From Fibrella forsythiae (GTDB lineage: Bacteria; Bacteroidota; Bacteroidia; Cytophagales; Spirosomataceae): DNA of 64,000 bases. This document shows, in pieces, positions 41,609 through 50,128 of the stretch (within the stretch, counting starts at the first letter, position 1; the number at the start of each line of letters is the position of its first letter). The position numbers and the translations under genes were made by a program. The notes beneath the pieces are model-generated. The model searched no databases. It worked only from the letters and a program-made list of their open reading frames with translations, and was not told the origin of the DNA. The stretch covers positions 620,001 through 684,000 of the forward strand of contig NZ_JAFMYW010000002.1 of assembly GCF_017353175.1 (NCBI RefSeq), in the 5' to 3' direction.

Positions 41609-42730
41609 ATGAAACAACTTGGAATCGGCGTGATCGGAATGGGCGGATTTGGCCTGTTTGCCGTTCAGCAATTTTTACAGCATCCCAATACCCGGCTGGT
41701 AGCCATTGCCGGATCGAAACGCGAAGAAGCCATCCGCACTGCCGAACGGTTTGGAGCGGAACAACTGGCCACGCTCGATGAACTGGTGCAACACCCCGAC
41801 GTTGACATCGTGTACATTGCCACGCCGCCGTTCATGCACTTCGAACAGGCTATGCTCGCGCTGGAAGCCGGCAAGCACGTGATCTGTGAGAAACCACTGG
41901 CCATGAACCCCGATCAGGGACGGCAGATGCTGGCTAAAGCGGCGGAGAAAGGGCTACTCATGGTGACCAACCTGATGCAACGCTATAATCCGCTTTTTGC
42001 GCGTATCAAACATCTGGTTGATCATAAGTTGCTAGGTGACTTCCTACACGGTTATTTCGAGAATTATGCGGGTGATGAAGGACTGAGCCCCCAGCACTGG
42101 TTCTGGGACCGGACCAAGTCGGGCGGTATTTTTATTGAGCATGCCGTTCATTTTTTCGACCTGTTTGCCGGTTGGCTGGGTGAAGGCGAAGTGGTTGCGT
42201 CGCAGCTATCGAAACGCCCCAACAGCGCTGATATCGAGGATCAGGTGCAGGCAACAGTGCGTTATGGTACCGCTGATACAGGTTATCAATTCGTTAACTA
42301 TTACCATGGCTTTACCCAAACGGGGCGCATGGACCGGCAGGAAATGAGGCTTGTTTTCGAGCGCGGCGACATTACGCTGTACGAATGGGTGCCCACGCGC
42401 ATGGTGCTCCGTTGCGTGGCCGATGAGGCCACAACAAAGGCGCTGATGGACCTTTTTCCCGGCGCTCAACTCAATGTGACGGCCAATATCGATCCATCGA
42501 AACCCATCGGCGGACGGCATAAAACCTTTCATGCGTATCAGCAGATTGACATCAGATTCGGTTTTGAGGTTGAAAAACAACACCGCTACAGCGAACTGTT
42601 GCGCCTCATGTTCCGCGATCAGGTAGCCGCTATTCAACAACCCGGCGTGCACCGGATCATCTCCGAAGAAAACGGCCTGACCAGCCTGGAAACAGCCTTC
42701 GCCGCCGATCAGATGGCCAGAAATCAGTAA
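41609..42730 (+). CDS. Gfo/Idh/MocA-family oxidoreductase
   Basis: 373 residues. The N-terminal Rossmann domain starts LGIGVIGMGGFGLFAVQQFL (NAD(P) loop GMGGFG) and contains the family motif HVICEKPLAMNPDQ with the catalytic Lys (EKP). The C-terminal alpha/beta domain has DRTKSGGIFIEHAVHFFDLF, where the GG and following His match the substrate-binding His of this family. It oxidises or reduces a sugar or inositol-like substrate; which one is unknown. It lies between the exonuclease and the nagB fusion on the same strand, in an amino-sugar-rich neighbourhood. Confidence 0.9.
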   Translation: MKQLGIGVIGMGGFGLFAVQQFLQHPNTRLVAIAGSKREEAIRTAERFGAEQLATLDELVQHPDVDIVYIATPPFMHFEQAMLALEAGKHVICEKPLAMNPDQGRQMLAKAAEKGLLMVTNLMQRYNPLFARIKHLVDHKLLGDFLHGYFENYAGDEGLSPQHWFWDRTKSGGIFIEHAVHFFDLFAGWLGEGEVVASQLSKRPNSADIEDQVQATVRYGTADTGYQFVNYYHGFTQTGRMDRQEMRLVFERGDITLYEWVPTRMVLRCVADEATTKALMDLFPGAQLNVTANIDPSKPIGGRHKTFHAYQQIDIRFGFEVEKQHRYSELLRLMFRDQVAAIQQPGVHRIISEENGLTSLETAFAADQMARNQ

Positions 42731-42837
42731 GCAGTTAGCAACGGCTTTGCTGGAGAAATTCGCTTTTGCAGGGCAGGCTCTACTCAGGGAGTGCCGATCA
42801 TTGCTGCCAGTTCACTGTTAACTGTTCACTGATTTCT

Positions 42838-42845
42838 TACCTTTG
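42838..42845 (+). promoter_or_regulatory. Promoter -7 element of nagB fusion gene (candidate)
   Basis: TACCTTTG at 42838-42845 matches TAnnTTTG exactly and gives a leader of about 25 bases before the ATG at 42874. I see no good -33 TTG at the expected distance, so this is tentative. The region just before contains GTTCACTGTTAACTGTTCAC, a short repeat. Confidence 0.4.
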
Positions 42846-42873
42846 CTGCTCCATCCTAATTGCTGGTCAACGT

Positions 42874-44820
42874 ATGCTTGCAGAACCTGTCTTGCCTGAC
42901 GCCGCGTTTAGTGGTCCGCTCCAGTCGGCCATTACCTATGAAAAAATCCCCACCCACATTTATGCCGATGCAAAGGCTGCTTCGCGGGCGGTGGCGCATG
43001 AAATCGCTGCTCTGATTCGTCAGAAGCAAAAAGAAAAGAAGCCCTGTATTCTGGGGCTCGCCACCGGCTCATCGCCAAAAACGGTGTATGCCGAACTGAT
43101 TCGGATGCACCGGGAAGAGGGCTTGAGCTTCCACAACGTAGTATCCTTCAACCTCGACGAGTACTTCCCGATGGAACCCGATTCGCTGCAAAGCTATTGG
43201 CGTTTCATGCGGGAACAACTGTTCGACCATGTCGACATTCCGGCGGGCAATTACTACGTACCTGACGGAACCCTACGGGCCGATAAAGTTGCCGAGTTTG
43301 CCAAACACTACGATCAGCAGATTGCTGAGGCTGGCGGTCTTGATTTTCAACTGCTGGGTATTGGTGGTAACGGCCACATCGGTTTCAACGAACCTGGTTC
43401 ACTCATCAACTCGCATACCCGCCTGATGATGCTTGACCATTCCACCCGGGCTGCTGCCTCCGTCGATTTCGGTGGGCTGTCACGCACCCCGCGCAAGGCA
43501 ATAACGATGGGTATTGCCAGTATTCTGGGAGCCAAACGGGTTGTACTGCTGGCCTGGGGCGAACGTAAAGCGCCGGTAATTCAGGGTGCGGTAGAAGGCA
43601 CGGTGACGGAAACAAACCCGGCCTCGTACCTGCAAACGCATCCAAACGCGCTGTTCGTGATCGACACCGCCGCAGCGTCGGAACTAACCCGGATGAAAGC
43701 GCCCTGGCTGGTCGATTCGGTGGTGTGGGATAATCCGATGAAGAAAAAAGCGGTAACGTACCTGTCGTTAACGCTCGAAAAACCGATTCTGAAACTCACC
43801 GACCGTGATTATAACGACAATGGCGTGAGTGATCTGCTGGCGCAATACGGCCAGGCATATGATATTAATATCGACGTTTTCAACCAGCTTCAGCACACAA
43901 TCACGGGCTGGCCTGGTGGCAAGCCAAACGCTGATGATACCAACCGGCCAGAGCGCGCGCTGCCAACGCACAAACGCGTACTGCTGTTCAGCCCGCACCC
44001 CGACGATGACATCATTTCAATGGGTGGCACCTTTCAGCGGCTCGTTGATCAGGGACACGAAGTGCACGTAGGGTACCAGACATCGGGCAACATTGCCGTA
44101 GCCGATGACGAAGCGCTGCGTTTTGCCGATTACGTGGTCGATTTCAATACCCGGTTTGGTATAAAAAGCCCTGAGGCTACCCGTATTTTCCAGGATGCGG
44201 CAACCTCGCTGCGTAACAAGAAAGATTCGGAGATGGATACCGACGAGGTTCGTCAGGTGAAGGGGCTTATCCGCATGGGTGAAGCCAAATCGACCTGCCG
44301 GTTTGTGGGTATTCCCGTTGAGCACGCGCACTTCATGAACCTGCCTTTCTACGAAACGGGCAAGGTGGAGAAGAAGCCGCTTAGCGAAGAAGATATCAAG
44401 ATCACGATGGACCTGATCGAGAAGATCAAGCCGCACCAGATCTACGCCGCCGGCGATCTGGCCGATCCGCACGGAACGCACAAAGTGTGTCTGGATGCGG
44501 TGCTGGAAGCCGTTAAGCGGTTGTCGCACAAGAACTTCATGAAAGATTGCTGGGTGTGGCTCTACCGTGGTGCCTGGGCCGAGTGGGATATTCACGAAAT
44601 CGAAATGGCCGTACCCATGTCGCCCGACCAGGTGACGAAAAAGCGGCTTGGTATCTTCAAGCACCAGTCGCAGAAAGACGGTGTAGTGTATCAGGGCACT
44701 GATTCGCGGGAGTTCTGGCAACGGGCCGAAGAGCGCAACCGCGCCACGGCTGGCCTTTACAACCGCCTTGGCCTGGCCGAATACGAAGCCATGGAAGCCT
44801 TCGTGCGCTGGAAAGGGTAA
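42874..44820 (+). CDS. nagB: Glucosamine-6-phosphate deaminase fused to a PIG-L/LmbE deacetylase domain
   Basis: 648 residues from the ATG at 42874. Residues about 20-340 are NagB: LGLATGSSPKTVYAELI, the catalytic FNLDEYFPME, GIGGNGHIGFNEPGS and HTRLMMLDHSTR. It converts glucosamine-6-phosphate to fructose-6-phosphate and ammonia. Residues from about 365 start a second domain, KRVLLFSPHPDDDIISMGGT, the zinc-binding PHPDD motif of PIG-L/LmbE N-deacetylases, continuing with LADPHGTHKVCLDAVLEAV as the third zinc ligand region. NagB alone is about 260-270 residues. Similar fusions are known in Bacteroidota; the role of the second domain is unproven. Confidence 0.93.
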   Translation: MLAEPVLPDAAFSGPLQSAITYEKIPTHIYADAKAASRAVAHEIAALIRQKQKEKKPCILGLATGSSPKTVYAELIRMHREEGLSFHNVVSFNLDEYFPMEPDSLQSYWRFMREQLFDHVDIPAGNYYVPDGTLRADKVAEFAKHYDQQIAEAGGLDFQLLGIGGNGHIGFNEPGSLINSHTRLMMLDHSTRAAASVDFGGLSRTPRKAITMGIASILGAKRVVLLAWGERKAPVIQGAVEGTVTETNPASYLQTHPNALFVIDTAAASELTRMKAPWLVDSVVWDNPMKKKAVTYLSLTLEKPILKLTDRDYNDNGVSDLLAQYGQAYDINIDVFNQLQHTITGWPGGKPNADDTNRPERALPTHKRVLLFSPHPDDDIISMGGTFQRLVDQGHEVHVGYQTSGNIAVADDEALRFADYVVDFNTRFGIKSPEATRIFQDAATSLRNKKDSEMDTDEVRQVKGLIRMGEAKSTCRFVGIPVEHAHFMNLPFYETGKVEKKPLSEEDIKITMDLIEKIKPHQIYAAGDLADPHGTHKVCLDAVLEAVKRLSHKNFMKDCWVWLYRGAWAEWDIHEIEMAVPMSPDQVTKKRLGIFKHQSQKDGVVYQGTDSREFWQRAEERNRATAGLYNRLGLAEYEAMEAFVRWKG

Positions 44821-44845
44821 ACGGTAGTTTCCGGAAAGTTATTGA

Positions 44846-44895
44846 AACGAGGTATGTTGTCTATCCGACCTGGCGAATGGACAACATACCTCGTT
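44846..44895. repeat. Inverted repeat after the nagB fusion gene
   Basis: AACGAGGTATGTTGTC at 44846-44861 pairs exactly with GACAACATACCTCGTT at 44880-44895. It starts 25 bases after the stop codon and is a likely terminator. Confidence 0.8.
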
Positions 44896-44979
44896 CCGTA
44901 TTAACCGGGTTAGCCGGGTGCCCTAGGTTAATGCGAACGATGATTATCTATGATCCGGTCAACTGCTACATAAGCTGGT

Positions 44980-45588
44980 TCACAGGTGCACCAGATAATC
45001 GGTCAGGAGTTTCCACTGGAGTTTTTGATAGAACAACCAGCCCATTTCGGCAATCGCCGTGTTGATCATGGCGCGGTCACCGGCTTGCGATCCCTTGTTA
45101 TTGATCGCTTCATCGTGGCCAATTTCACTGGCCCGTATGGTCGTGCCAATGCGTTCAACCCGAAACGTGCTACTGGCCTGCGCCTGAAAAAAGTGTTGAA
45201 TCGCCTCTGATTGCTCCTCCCGTGGGTCTCTACTGGGATGTACCGTAAACTCCACCCGGTTTTCTTCGCGGGCCACGTGTGTGACACGTACCCAATTCTC
45301 AGGCATCGGGCCGGGCAGACGAATCTGAATGTAATCGCCTACTTGTGGAGGTCCAGATGTGTTGGGTTGACCAGTGGCATCATGCAGGAAGAAATCGGCG
45401 GTAAATAGGGAAAGGCCCGACCAGCCATTGATGGTCAACAGCTTCGCCACTGATCTGTCAAACGCTGCTATGGCCGAGGCTTCGTCGGGAAACGTCTGCT
45501 CACTGGTATAAGTCTTGTCTTTTGTCGCTTCGCCCTGTACGGCCTGTATCTCATGCTTGGCCTGATCAGGAAAGGAGGTAGACTTCAT
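44980..45588 (-). CDS. Hypothetical cytoplasmic protein
   Basis: 202 residues without signal peptide or membrane helix. A charged N-terminal part (KDKTYTSEQTFPDEASAIAA) is followed by a beta-rich middle (LSLFTADFFLHDATGQPNTS, GDYIQIRLPGPMPENWVRVT, NRVEFTVHPSRDPREE) and helical ends. The order of a helix, long strands and a C-terminal helix recalls SRPBCC/START-like folds, but I cannot prove it and recognise no family. It is flanked by hairpins on both sides and has no operon partner. Confidence 0.6.
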   Translation of the reverse strand: MKSTSFPDQAKHEIQAVQGEATKDKTYTSEQTFPDEASAIAAFDRSVAKLLTINGWSGLSLFTADFFLHDATGQPNTSGPPQVGDYIQIRLPGPMPENWVRVTHVAREENRVEFTVHPSRDPREEQSEAIQHFFQAQASSTFRVERIGTTIRASEIGHDEAINNKGSQAGDRAMINTAIAEMGWLFYQKLQWKLLTDYLVHL

Positions 45589-45703
45589 GGTTGTAGCGTA
45601 CAGCGTTGTTACTCGTGTTTGTAACTACGTTGATGGGCTCATGCTACACGTTGTAGGCAGATAATAAGGTAGTGGCGCGGAAGGCATACCGGGTAAAACG
45701 AGG

Positions 45704-45746
45704 AATGGCTCTGCTGCTCATAGGTTGATGAAGCAGCAGAGCCATT
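45704..45746. terminator. Hairpin with the TGGCTCTGCTG core
   Basis: AATGGCTCTGCTGCT pairs with AGCAGCAGAGCCATT around a 13-base loop. It lies in the 390-base gap between the hypothetical gene and the NamZ gene. The core TGGCTCTGC/GCAGAGCCA recurs at 47287-47325, and the single motif CAGCAGAGCCA occurs in the loop at about 52748-52760. Confidence 0.7.
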
Positions 45747-45781
45747 GTGCACTGTGTATAAGATGAATGACGAATGTGTAT

Positions 45782-45962
45782 CCGGCCTGCAATCCCGGAG
45801 GGGTGTTATGTCAATAGAAAGATGCGTTCCCCCAATAATCTAGCCCCGTAGGGGCGATATGTAGTCTTGACTGTCCCTTTTACATGTTTCCCCTACGGGG
45901 TTTTGTATTTGCTAGGACATTCGTTTCCATTGACATATCATCCCTTTGGGGTTGCAGGCCTG
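45782..45962. repeat. Nested palindromic element (GCCCCGTAGGGGC type), copy 2
   Basis: Outer arms about 45782-45816 and 45929-45962 (CCGGCCTGCAATCCC.../...GGGTTGCAGGCCTG, with mismatches) enclose an inner pair at 45842-45900 (AGCCCCGTAGGGGCGATATGT / ACATGTTTCCCCTACGGGG). The inner unit matches that of copy 1 at 30721-30778 except for a few bases. The element ends 15 bases from the stop of the minus-strand NamZ gene. Confidence 0.85.
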
Positions 45963-45977
45963 ATGCGCGTTCATAGC

Positions 45978-47213
45978 TTACGGATAGAGCAAATACTTCT
46001 TTCGCATCTTCTTGTAAGTCGATAAGCCTGGTTCCCAGCTTTTACGAATGTCGGCTTCAGACACGCCAGCGATGATCTGCTGTTTGAATTTTTCGGTGCC
46101 AGCCAGCTTGTTGATGTCACCCATCTGCTTGCTCTGGCTCCGGTCGAAGAAGCGCTCTTTGTCTGGATAGGCTTTGTAGAGTTCAATCATCCAGCTCAGG
46201 TTTAACTGCTTCGATTTGCGGAGCTTACTCGTATCGTATTTCCGCAGGTCAAGGCCATAGCATTCCATATCCTGATGCAGTGGCGTTTCGCTCATGCCCT
46301 TCAGGCTGACAGGCTTAAACGAGAACGCGTATTTCCCTTTCAGCGCAGGCGCACCCAGCACGGTAAACGGCATGTATGTACCCCGGCCCTGACTAACAAT
46401 GGTACCTTCAAACAAACAGATGCTCGGGTAGAGCAGGATCGACTGCTGGGTGTTGAGGTTTGGCGAGGGTAATATGGGCAGTGTGTAGGCTTTGTCGTGG
46501 TCGTAGTTCGCCACTTTCACAACGCGCAGCTTGCAGTTGGCTTTGTTGGGCAACCAGCCTTCGCCGTTGGCCATTTGCGCAAACTCGCCCATGGTCATGC
46601 CGTGGGTGATGGGAACAGGGTGCATGCCGATGCCCGAATGCAGGTGATCTTCCAGCATAGGCCCGTCGACAACGTACCCATTGGGGTTGGGCCGGTCCAG
46701 AATCATCAGTTCCTTGTTGTTCGCCGCGCATGCTTCCATCACGTGCGTCAGCGTGTTGATGTAGGTATAAAAACGGCAGCCTACATCCTGAATATCGAAT
46801 ATTAGCACGTCGATATCGGCCAGTTGCTCGGCGGTTGGTTTGTTATTTTTGCCATAGAGCGATATCACCGGAACGCCCGTTTTGGCGTCTACCTCGTCGG
46901 CAACTTTAGCCCCGTTGCTGGCATTTCCCCGAAACCCATGCTCAGGCCCGAAGATGCGCACAATCTTGATGCCCCGATTCAGGAGGCTGTCAACGCTGGG
47001 TTTGCTGCCGATGATCGACGTCTGGTTTACCACCATACCGACGCGTTTACCCATCAGGTAAGGTACGTACTGGTTTGTCTGGTCGGCACCGGTTATGATC
47101 GGCTCAGCTGGTTTGCCGGAAGATGTTGCCGGTTTATAAGCAGGCGTTAGTACACAAATAGCCAACAGGCAAAGCGTGAGCAGTAGAGGAAAGAGGTTGA
47201 GGCGATGGTTCAT
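45978..47213 (-). CDS. Exo-beta-N-acetylmuramidase NamZ family protein (DUF1343)
   Basis: 411 residues. A signal-like hydrophobic N-terminus (LFPLLLTLCLLAICVLTPAY) is followed by the NamZ/DUF1343 sequence: GKRVGMVVNQTSIIGSKPSV, IVRIFGPEHGFRGNASNGAK, PVISLYGKNNKPTAEQLADI, VLIFDIQDVGCRFYTYINTL and LMILDRPNPNGYVVDGPMLE. NamZ enzymes release MurNAc from the non-reducing end of peptidoglycan fragments (family GH171), so this exported protein probably acts in cell-wall recycling or scavenging. The nearby nagA, nagB and glmM fit that theme. Its stop lies against the nested repeat; its start faces another palindrome. Confidence 0.92.
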   Translation of the reverse strand: MNHRLNLFPLLLTLCLLAICVLTPAYKPATSSGKPAEPIITGADQTNQYVPYLMGKRVGMVVNQTSIIGSKPSVDSLLNRGIKIVRIFGPEHGFRGNASNGAKVADEVDAKTGVPVISLYGKNNKPTAEQLADIDVLIFDIQDVGCRFYTYINTLTHVMEACAANNKELMILDRPNPNGYVVDGPMLEDHLHSGIGMHPVPITHGMTMGEFAQMANGEGWLPNKANCKLRVVKVANYDHDKAYTLPILPSPNLNTQQSILLYPSICLFEGTIVSQGRGTYMPFTVLGAPALKGKYAFSFKPVSLKGMSETPLHQDMECYGLDLRKYDTSKLRKSKQLNLSWMIELYKAYPDKERFFDRSQSKQMGDINKLAGTEKFKQQIIAGVSEADIRKSWEPGLSTYKKMRKKYLLYP

Positions 47214-47241
47214 AAAAGAAATCGGGTACGTTCAGGCTCGT

Positions 47242-47377
47242 AAATTAGAGGTAAGAATTAAGAGTTAATAGCCAAGAAGTAAGAATGGCTCTGCCGAAGT
47301 CCCGTCTGGTGCTTCAGCAGAGCCACGCTTACCCGTCAACCGCAAGGGCGGCCGCTCTTGATTCTTGCCTCTAATTT
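47242..47377. repeat. Two-level inverted repeat at the stop of the 47380 gene
   Basis: Outer arms 47242-47264 (AAATTAGAGGTAAGAATTAAGAG) and 47355-47377 pair with two mismatches. An inner hairpin at 47287-47325 (TGGCTCTGCCGAAG / CTTCAGCAGAGCCA) lies inside. The right outer arm ends two bases before the stop codon at 47380. The two-level layout is like the GCCCCG elements but with different sequence. Confidence 0.82.
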
Positions 47378-47379
47378 GC

Positions 47380-48105
47380 CTACGACAGTGGTCCCGAGAA
47401 GCTGATCAGGGCGGTGGCCAGGTTGGTCAGATCTTTGCTGAACGGGCCGTCCGGGTTATTGTTGGCGTATTCCTGTACAGTACCGGCCAGTTCGCGGAGG
47501 AGGCGTTCGGCGCTCCGCAAATCACCTGTGTTCAGCGCATCACGGAGTTGCCCAAGTGGTGCCTCGATCCATTGCGTGCTCACATCAGAGCGAACAACTG
47601 TGATCCAGTCTTCCACCATTGTGGCACCCTGTTCGGGTGTGGAAGCAACGGCACCGCCAGCCAGGGTTTCCAGGGTGTCGATAAACATCTTCTGCGCCCG
47701 GTCGCCTGGGTTATACAGGTCGTAGATCGTTCCGTCTTCAGTCTGGTTTTCAGCCAATTGACTATCATCGCCGATGCGGTTCAAATCTGTTGAGAAGGAG
47801 CGAAGTGAATCAGCCAGTTTGGTTAGATTATCGCCGGTTTCCGTATCCGCGTTGCGGGCGAGCAACTGCGTTTGGCCCGCCAGTGTGTTCAGCAGGTGCT
47901 TCACCCGGTGGTTGTCGGGCGTGGGGTTTAGCAGTTCGTCGTACAGATCGGTCAATTGCTGATGGACTTCTTCGGCACCATCGGTATTTTTGAGGGCCGA
48001 TTGCCAATCTTTGATCAGATCAGCACCACTCGACGGCTGAGCGTCGGATTTTGATAGCGTTTGCAGCGTGTTTTGCAGAATTGTCTGCGGATATGCCTGA
48101 GCCAT
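47380..48105 (-). CDS. Hypothetical alpha-helical protein
   Basis: 241 residues, no signal peptide or membrane segment, acidic, and apparently all-helical. It reads as two similar halves: helices with LIKDWQSALKNTDGAEEVHQ and NHRVKHLLNTLAGQTQLLAR in the first half, and MVEDWITVVRSDVSTQWIEA and LRSAERLLRELAGTVQEYAN in the second, suggesting an internal duplication (pairs LxxDW.../ W...LRxLL-LAG). It has no recognised family. It is on the same strand as the NamZ gene but separated from it by a palindrome; divergent from the small membrane protein. Confidence 0.6.
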   Translation of the reverse strand: MAQAYPQTILQNTLQTLSKSDAQPSSGADLIKDWQSALKNTDGAEEVHQQLTDLYDELLNPTPDNHRVKHLLNTLAGQTQLLARNADTETGDNLTKLADSLRSFSTDLNRIGDDSQLAENQTEDGTIYDLYNPGDRAQKMFIDTLETLAGGAVASTPEQGATMVEDWITVVRSDVSTQWIEAPLGQLRDALNTGDLRSAERLLRELAGTVQEYANNNPDGPFSKDLTNLATALISFSGPLS

Positions 48106-48206
48106 AAGTTTGATTCGTTGAGTACTCGTTTTATGTATTCATCGAACCAATCCCAGCGCTGAATGTTCGGTCAACTAATTCTATTGATATTGTAGTCTAT
48201 AAAACT

Positions 48207-48470
48207 ATGCCGAAACACATCAAAAAATGGCTGCTCCGCATCCTGCTCAATTTCGTTTACCTGTTGCTTTCGCTGGGGCTTATGTATGTAGCTGCCGTGG
48301 TGGTAATACTGACGATCAGTACGAGGGCGGTTGTGAAGGATCCGCTCTTCGGCATCATCAACTATGAGTCGCTGCTGATACTGGTCGTGTCCGTTCTGTC
48401 TCTCTGGCTTGTATATCGATACATCGGGAAGATCTATTCGCTACTAACTACGCCGCCCAAACCCGAGTGA
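48207..48470 (+). CDS. Small two-helix membrane protein
   Basis: 87 residues with two membrane helices: LLRILLNFVYLLLSLGLMYV through VVILTIS (about 9-38) and SLLILVVSVLSLWLVYRYIG (about 54-75). The termini are basic (MPKHIKKW and KPE). It has the size and layout of small inner-membrane proteins with no catalytic motif. Function unknown. It is convergent with glmM across a strong terminator. Confidence 0.6.
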   Translation: MPKHIKKWLLRILLNFVYLLLSLGLMYVAAVVVILTISTRAVVKDPLFGIINYESLLILVVSVLSLWLVYRYIGKIYSLLTTPPKPE

Positions 48471-48480
48471 TGCGGTTATA

Positions 48481-48517
48481 AAAATGGCCGGAACGTACCT
48501 GACGTTCCGGCCATTTT
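48481..48517. terminator. Bidirectional terminator before the glmM stop
   Basis: AAAATGGCCGGAACGT pairs exactly with ACGTTCCGGCCATTTT around a five-base loop (ACCTG). The loop side carries the abundant ACGTACC heptamer. It lies 10 bases after the small membrane gene and 30 from the glmM stop. Confidence 0.88.
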
Positions 48518-48546
48518 CAGGGCAGACCATGCTGATTAGACAAGCT

Positions 48547-49962
48547 TTACAGCGTATCGGCAATTACTTCGCGGATGTCGGAAATGATCTTGTTGGCCAG
48601 GTAATCGGCCGTCGACAGTGTGTCTGACTCCGAATAGATCCGAATGATCGGCTCCGTGTTCGACTTGCGGAGGTGAACCCACTCTTTGTCGAATTCGATC
48701 TTCACGCCATCGATCGTGTTAACCGGATTCTTGGCGTATTTGGCCCGAATGCGCTCCAGCACGGCGTCAACGTCGATATCGGGCGTTAGTTCGATCTTGT
48801 TTTTCGAGATGTAATAGCTTGGGTACGTTCGGCGGAGCATGGATGCTGATTTACCGAACCGGGCCAGATGGCTCAGAAACAGTGCAATGCCTACCAGTGC
48901 ATCGCGGCCATAGTGCAACTCGGGGAAAATAATACCACCATTGCCTTCACCACCAATCAACGCACCCTTTTCTTTCATCATTTCCACCACGTTCACCTCG
49001 CCCACGGCCGACGCAAAGTGCTGTCCGCCGTGTTTCTGCGTTACGTCGCGTAGCGCTACGGTGCTTGACAGGTTGGAGACAGTGTTTTTTGAGGACCCTT
49101 CCGGGGTGTTTTTCAACACGTAATCGGCTACGGCCACCAGCGTATATTCTTCGCCAAAGGGCGAGCCATCTTCGCAAATCAGCGCGAGGCGGTCAACGTC
49201 GGGGTCAACTACAATGCCGAGGTCCTGATTATCGCGTTTGGCGATGTTGATAATATCGGTCAGGTTTTCGGGCAGCGGCTCGGGGTTATGGGCGAAATGG
49301 CCGGTTGGTTCGCAGTGTAGCTTGGTAACGTGTTCAACGCCAAGGGCTTCCAGGAGCATCGGTACCACAATTCCACCCGTTGAGTTCACAGCGTCGACAA
49401 CGACCCGGAAGTTACGTTTAGTAATGGCTTCCCGGTCAACCAGCGGCAAGGCCAACACCGCGTCGACGTGTTTTTGGAGCCAGGTATCATCGGTACGGTA
49501 GTGACCCAGCTTTTTTACGTCGGCAAACGTAAACGCTTCATGATCGGCAAGGGCCAGTAATTCATTGCCGTCGTCGCCGGAAATAAACTCGCCGGTTTCG
49601 TTCAGCAATTTCAGGGCGTTCCACTGAACGGGGTTATGGCTGGCGGTAAGGATGATGCCACCGATCGCGTTTGAACCAGGAACGGCCAGTTCAACCGTCG
49701 GGGTTGTTGACAGGCCCAGATCCAGAACATCAATGCCAAGGCCCTGCAAGGTAGCGGCGACCAGCTGGGAGACCATCGGGCCCGACAGGCGGCCATCGCG
49801 GCCAATAACTACGGTATGCGGCCCTTTTTTGTCGGTTTGGCGCAACAGAAGCCACTGACCAAAAGCCGCCGTAAATTTCACTACATCAAGGGGGGTAAGG
49901 CCTTCGCCTGAACGCCCGCCGATGGTTCCCCGGATGCCCGAGATCGATTTAATTAAAGCCAC
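48547..49962 (-). CDS. glmM: Phosphoglucosamine mutase
   Basis: 471 residues starting at GTG 49962 (read VALIKSISGIRGTIGG, the standard N-terminus of Bacteroidota GlmM); the longer frame to 50034 begins at TTG and adds 24 unlike residues. The active-site phosphoserine is in ILTASHNPVQWNALK (Ser at about 108), and the metal loop is VVDPDVDRLALICEDG. The sugar-binding block is GGEGNGGIIFPELHYGRDAL and the phosphate-binding end RKSNTEPIIRIYSES. It interconverts glucosamine-6- and glucosamine-1-phosphate for UDP-GlcNAc; phosphomannomutase activity of relatives cannot be excluded. It connects to the nearby nagA/nagB chemistry. Confidence 0.9.
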   Translation of the reverse strand: MALIKSISGIRGTIGGRSGEGLTPLDVVKFTAAFGQWLLLRQTDKKGPHTVVIGRDGRLSGPMVSQLVAATLQGLGIDVLDLGLSTTPTVELAVPGSNAIGGIILTASHNPVQWNALKLLNETGEFISGDDGNELLALADHEAFTFADVKKLGHYRTDDTWLQKHVDAVLALPLVDREAITKRNFRVVVDAVNSTGGIVVPMLLEALGVEHVTKLHCEPTGHFAHNPEPLPENLTDIINIAKRDNQDLGIVVDPDVDRLALICEDGSPFGEEYTLVAVADYVLKNTPEGSSKNTVSNLSSTVALRDVTQKHGGQHFASAVGEVNVVEMMKEKGALIGGEGNGGIIFPELHYGRDALVGIALFLSHLARFGKSASMLRRTYPSYYISKNKIELTPDIDVDAVLERIRAKYAKNPVNTIDGVKIEFDKEWVHLRKSNTEPIIRIYSESDTLSTADYLANKIISDIREVIADTL

Positions 49963-50128
49963 GTGATTGGGTCTGGTAAACAGTTTGAATGGCGAATGGC
50001 TGTTAGGCTGGCTGGCTGTTTCCTTGATGGACAACTAGACAACCAACCCCACAGACGAACGATATTCTTCTGCCACAAAGATAAATTGACCCGGCGCTAA
50101 ACCCTATCCGTTCATCCCTAAAGACGAA

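Noticed and set aside
44017-44721. 234-codon frame antisense to the nagB fusion
   Set aside because: Shadow of the sense gene; no start context or family.
49963-50034. Longer glmM start at TTG 50034
   Set aside because: The added residues do not match the family, whereas GTG 49962 begins exactly at the conserved N-terminus.
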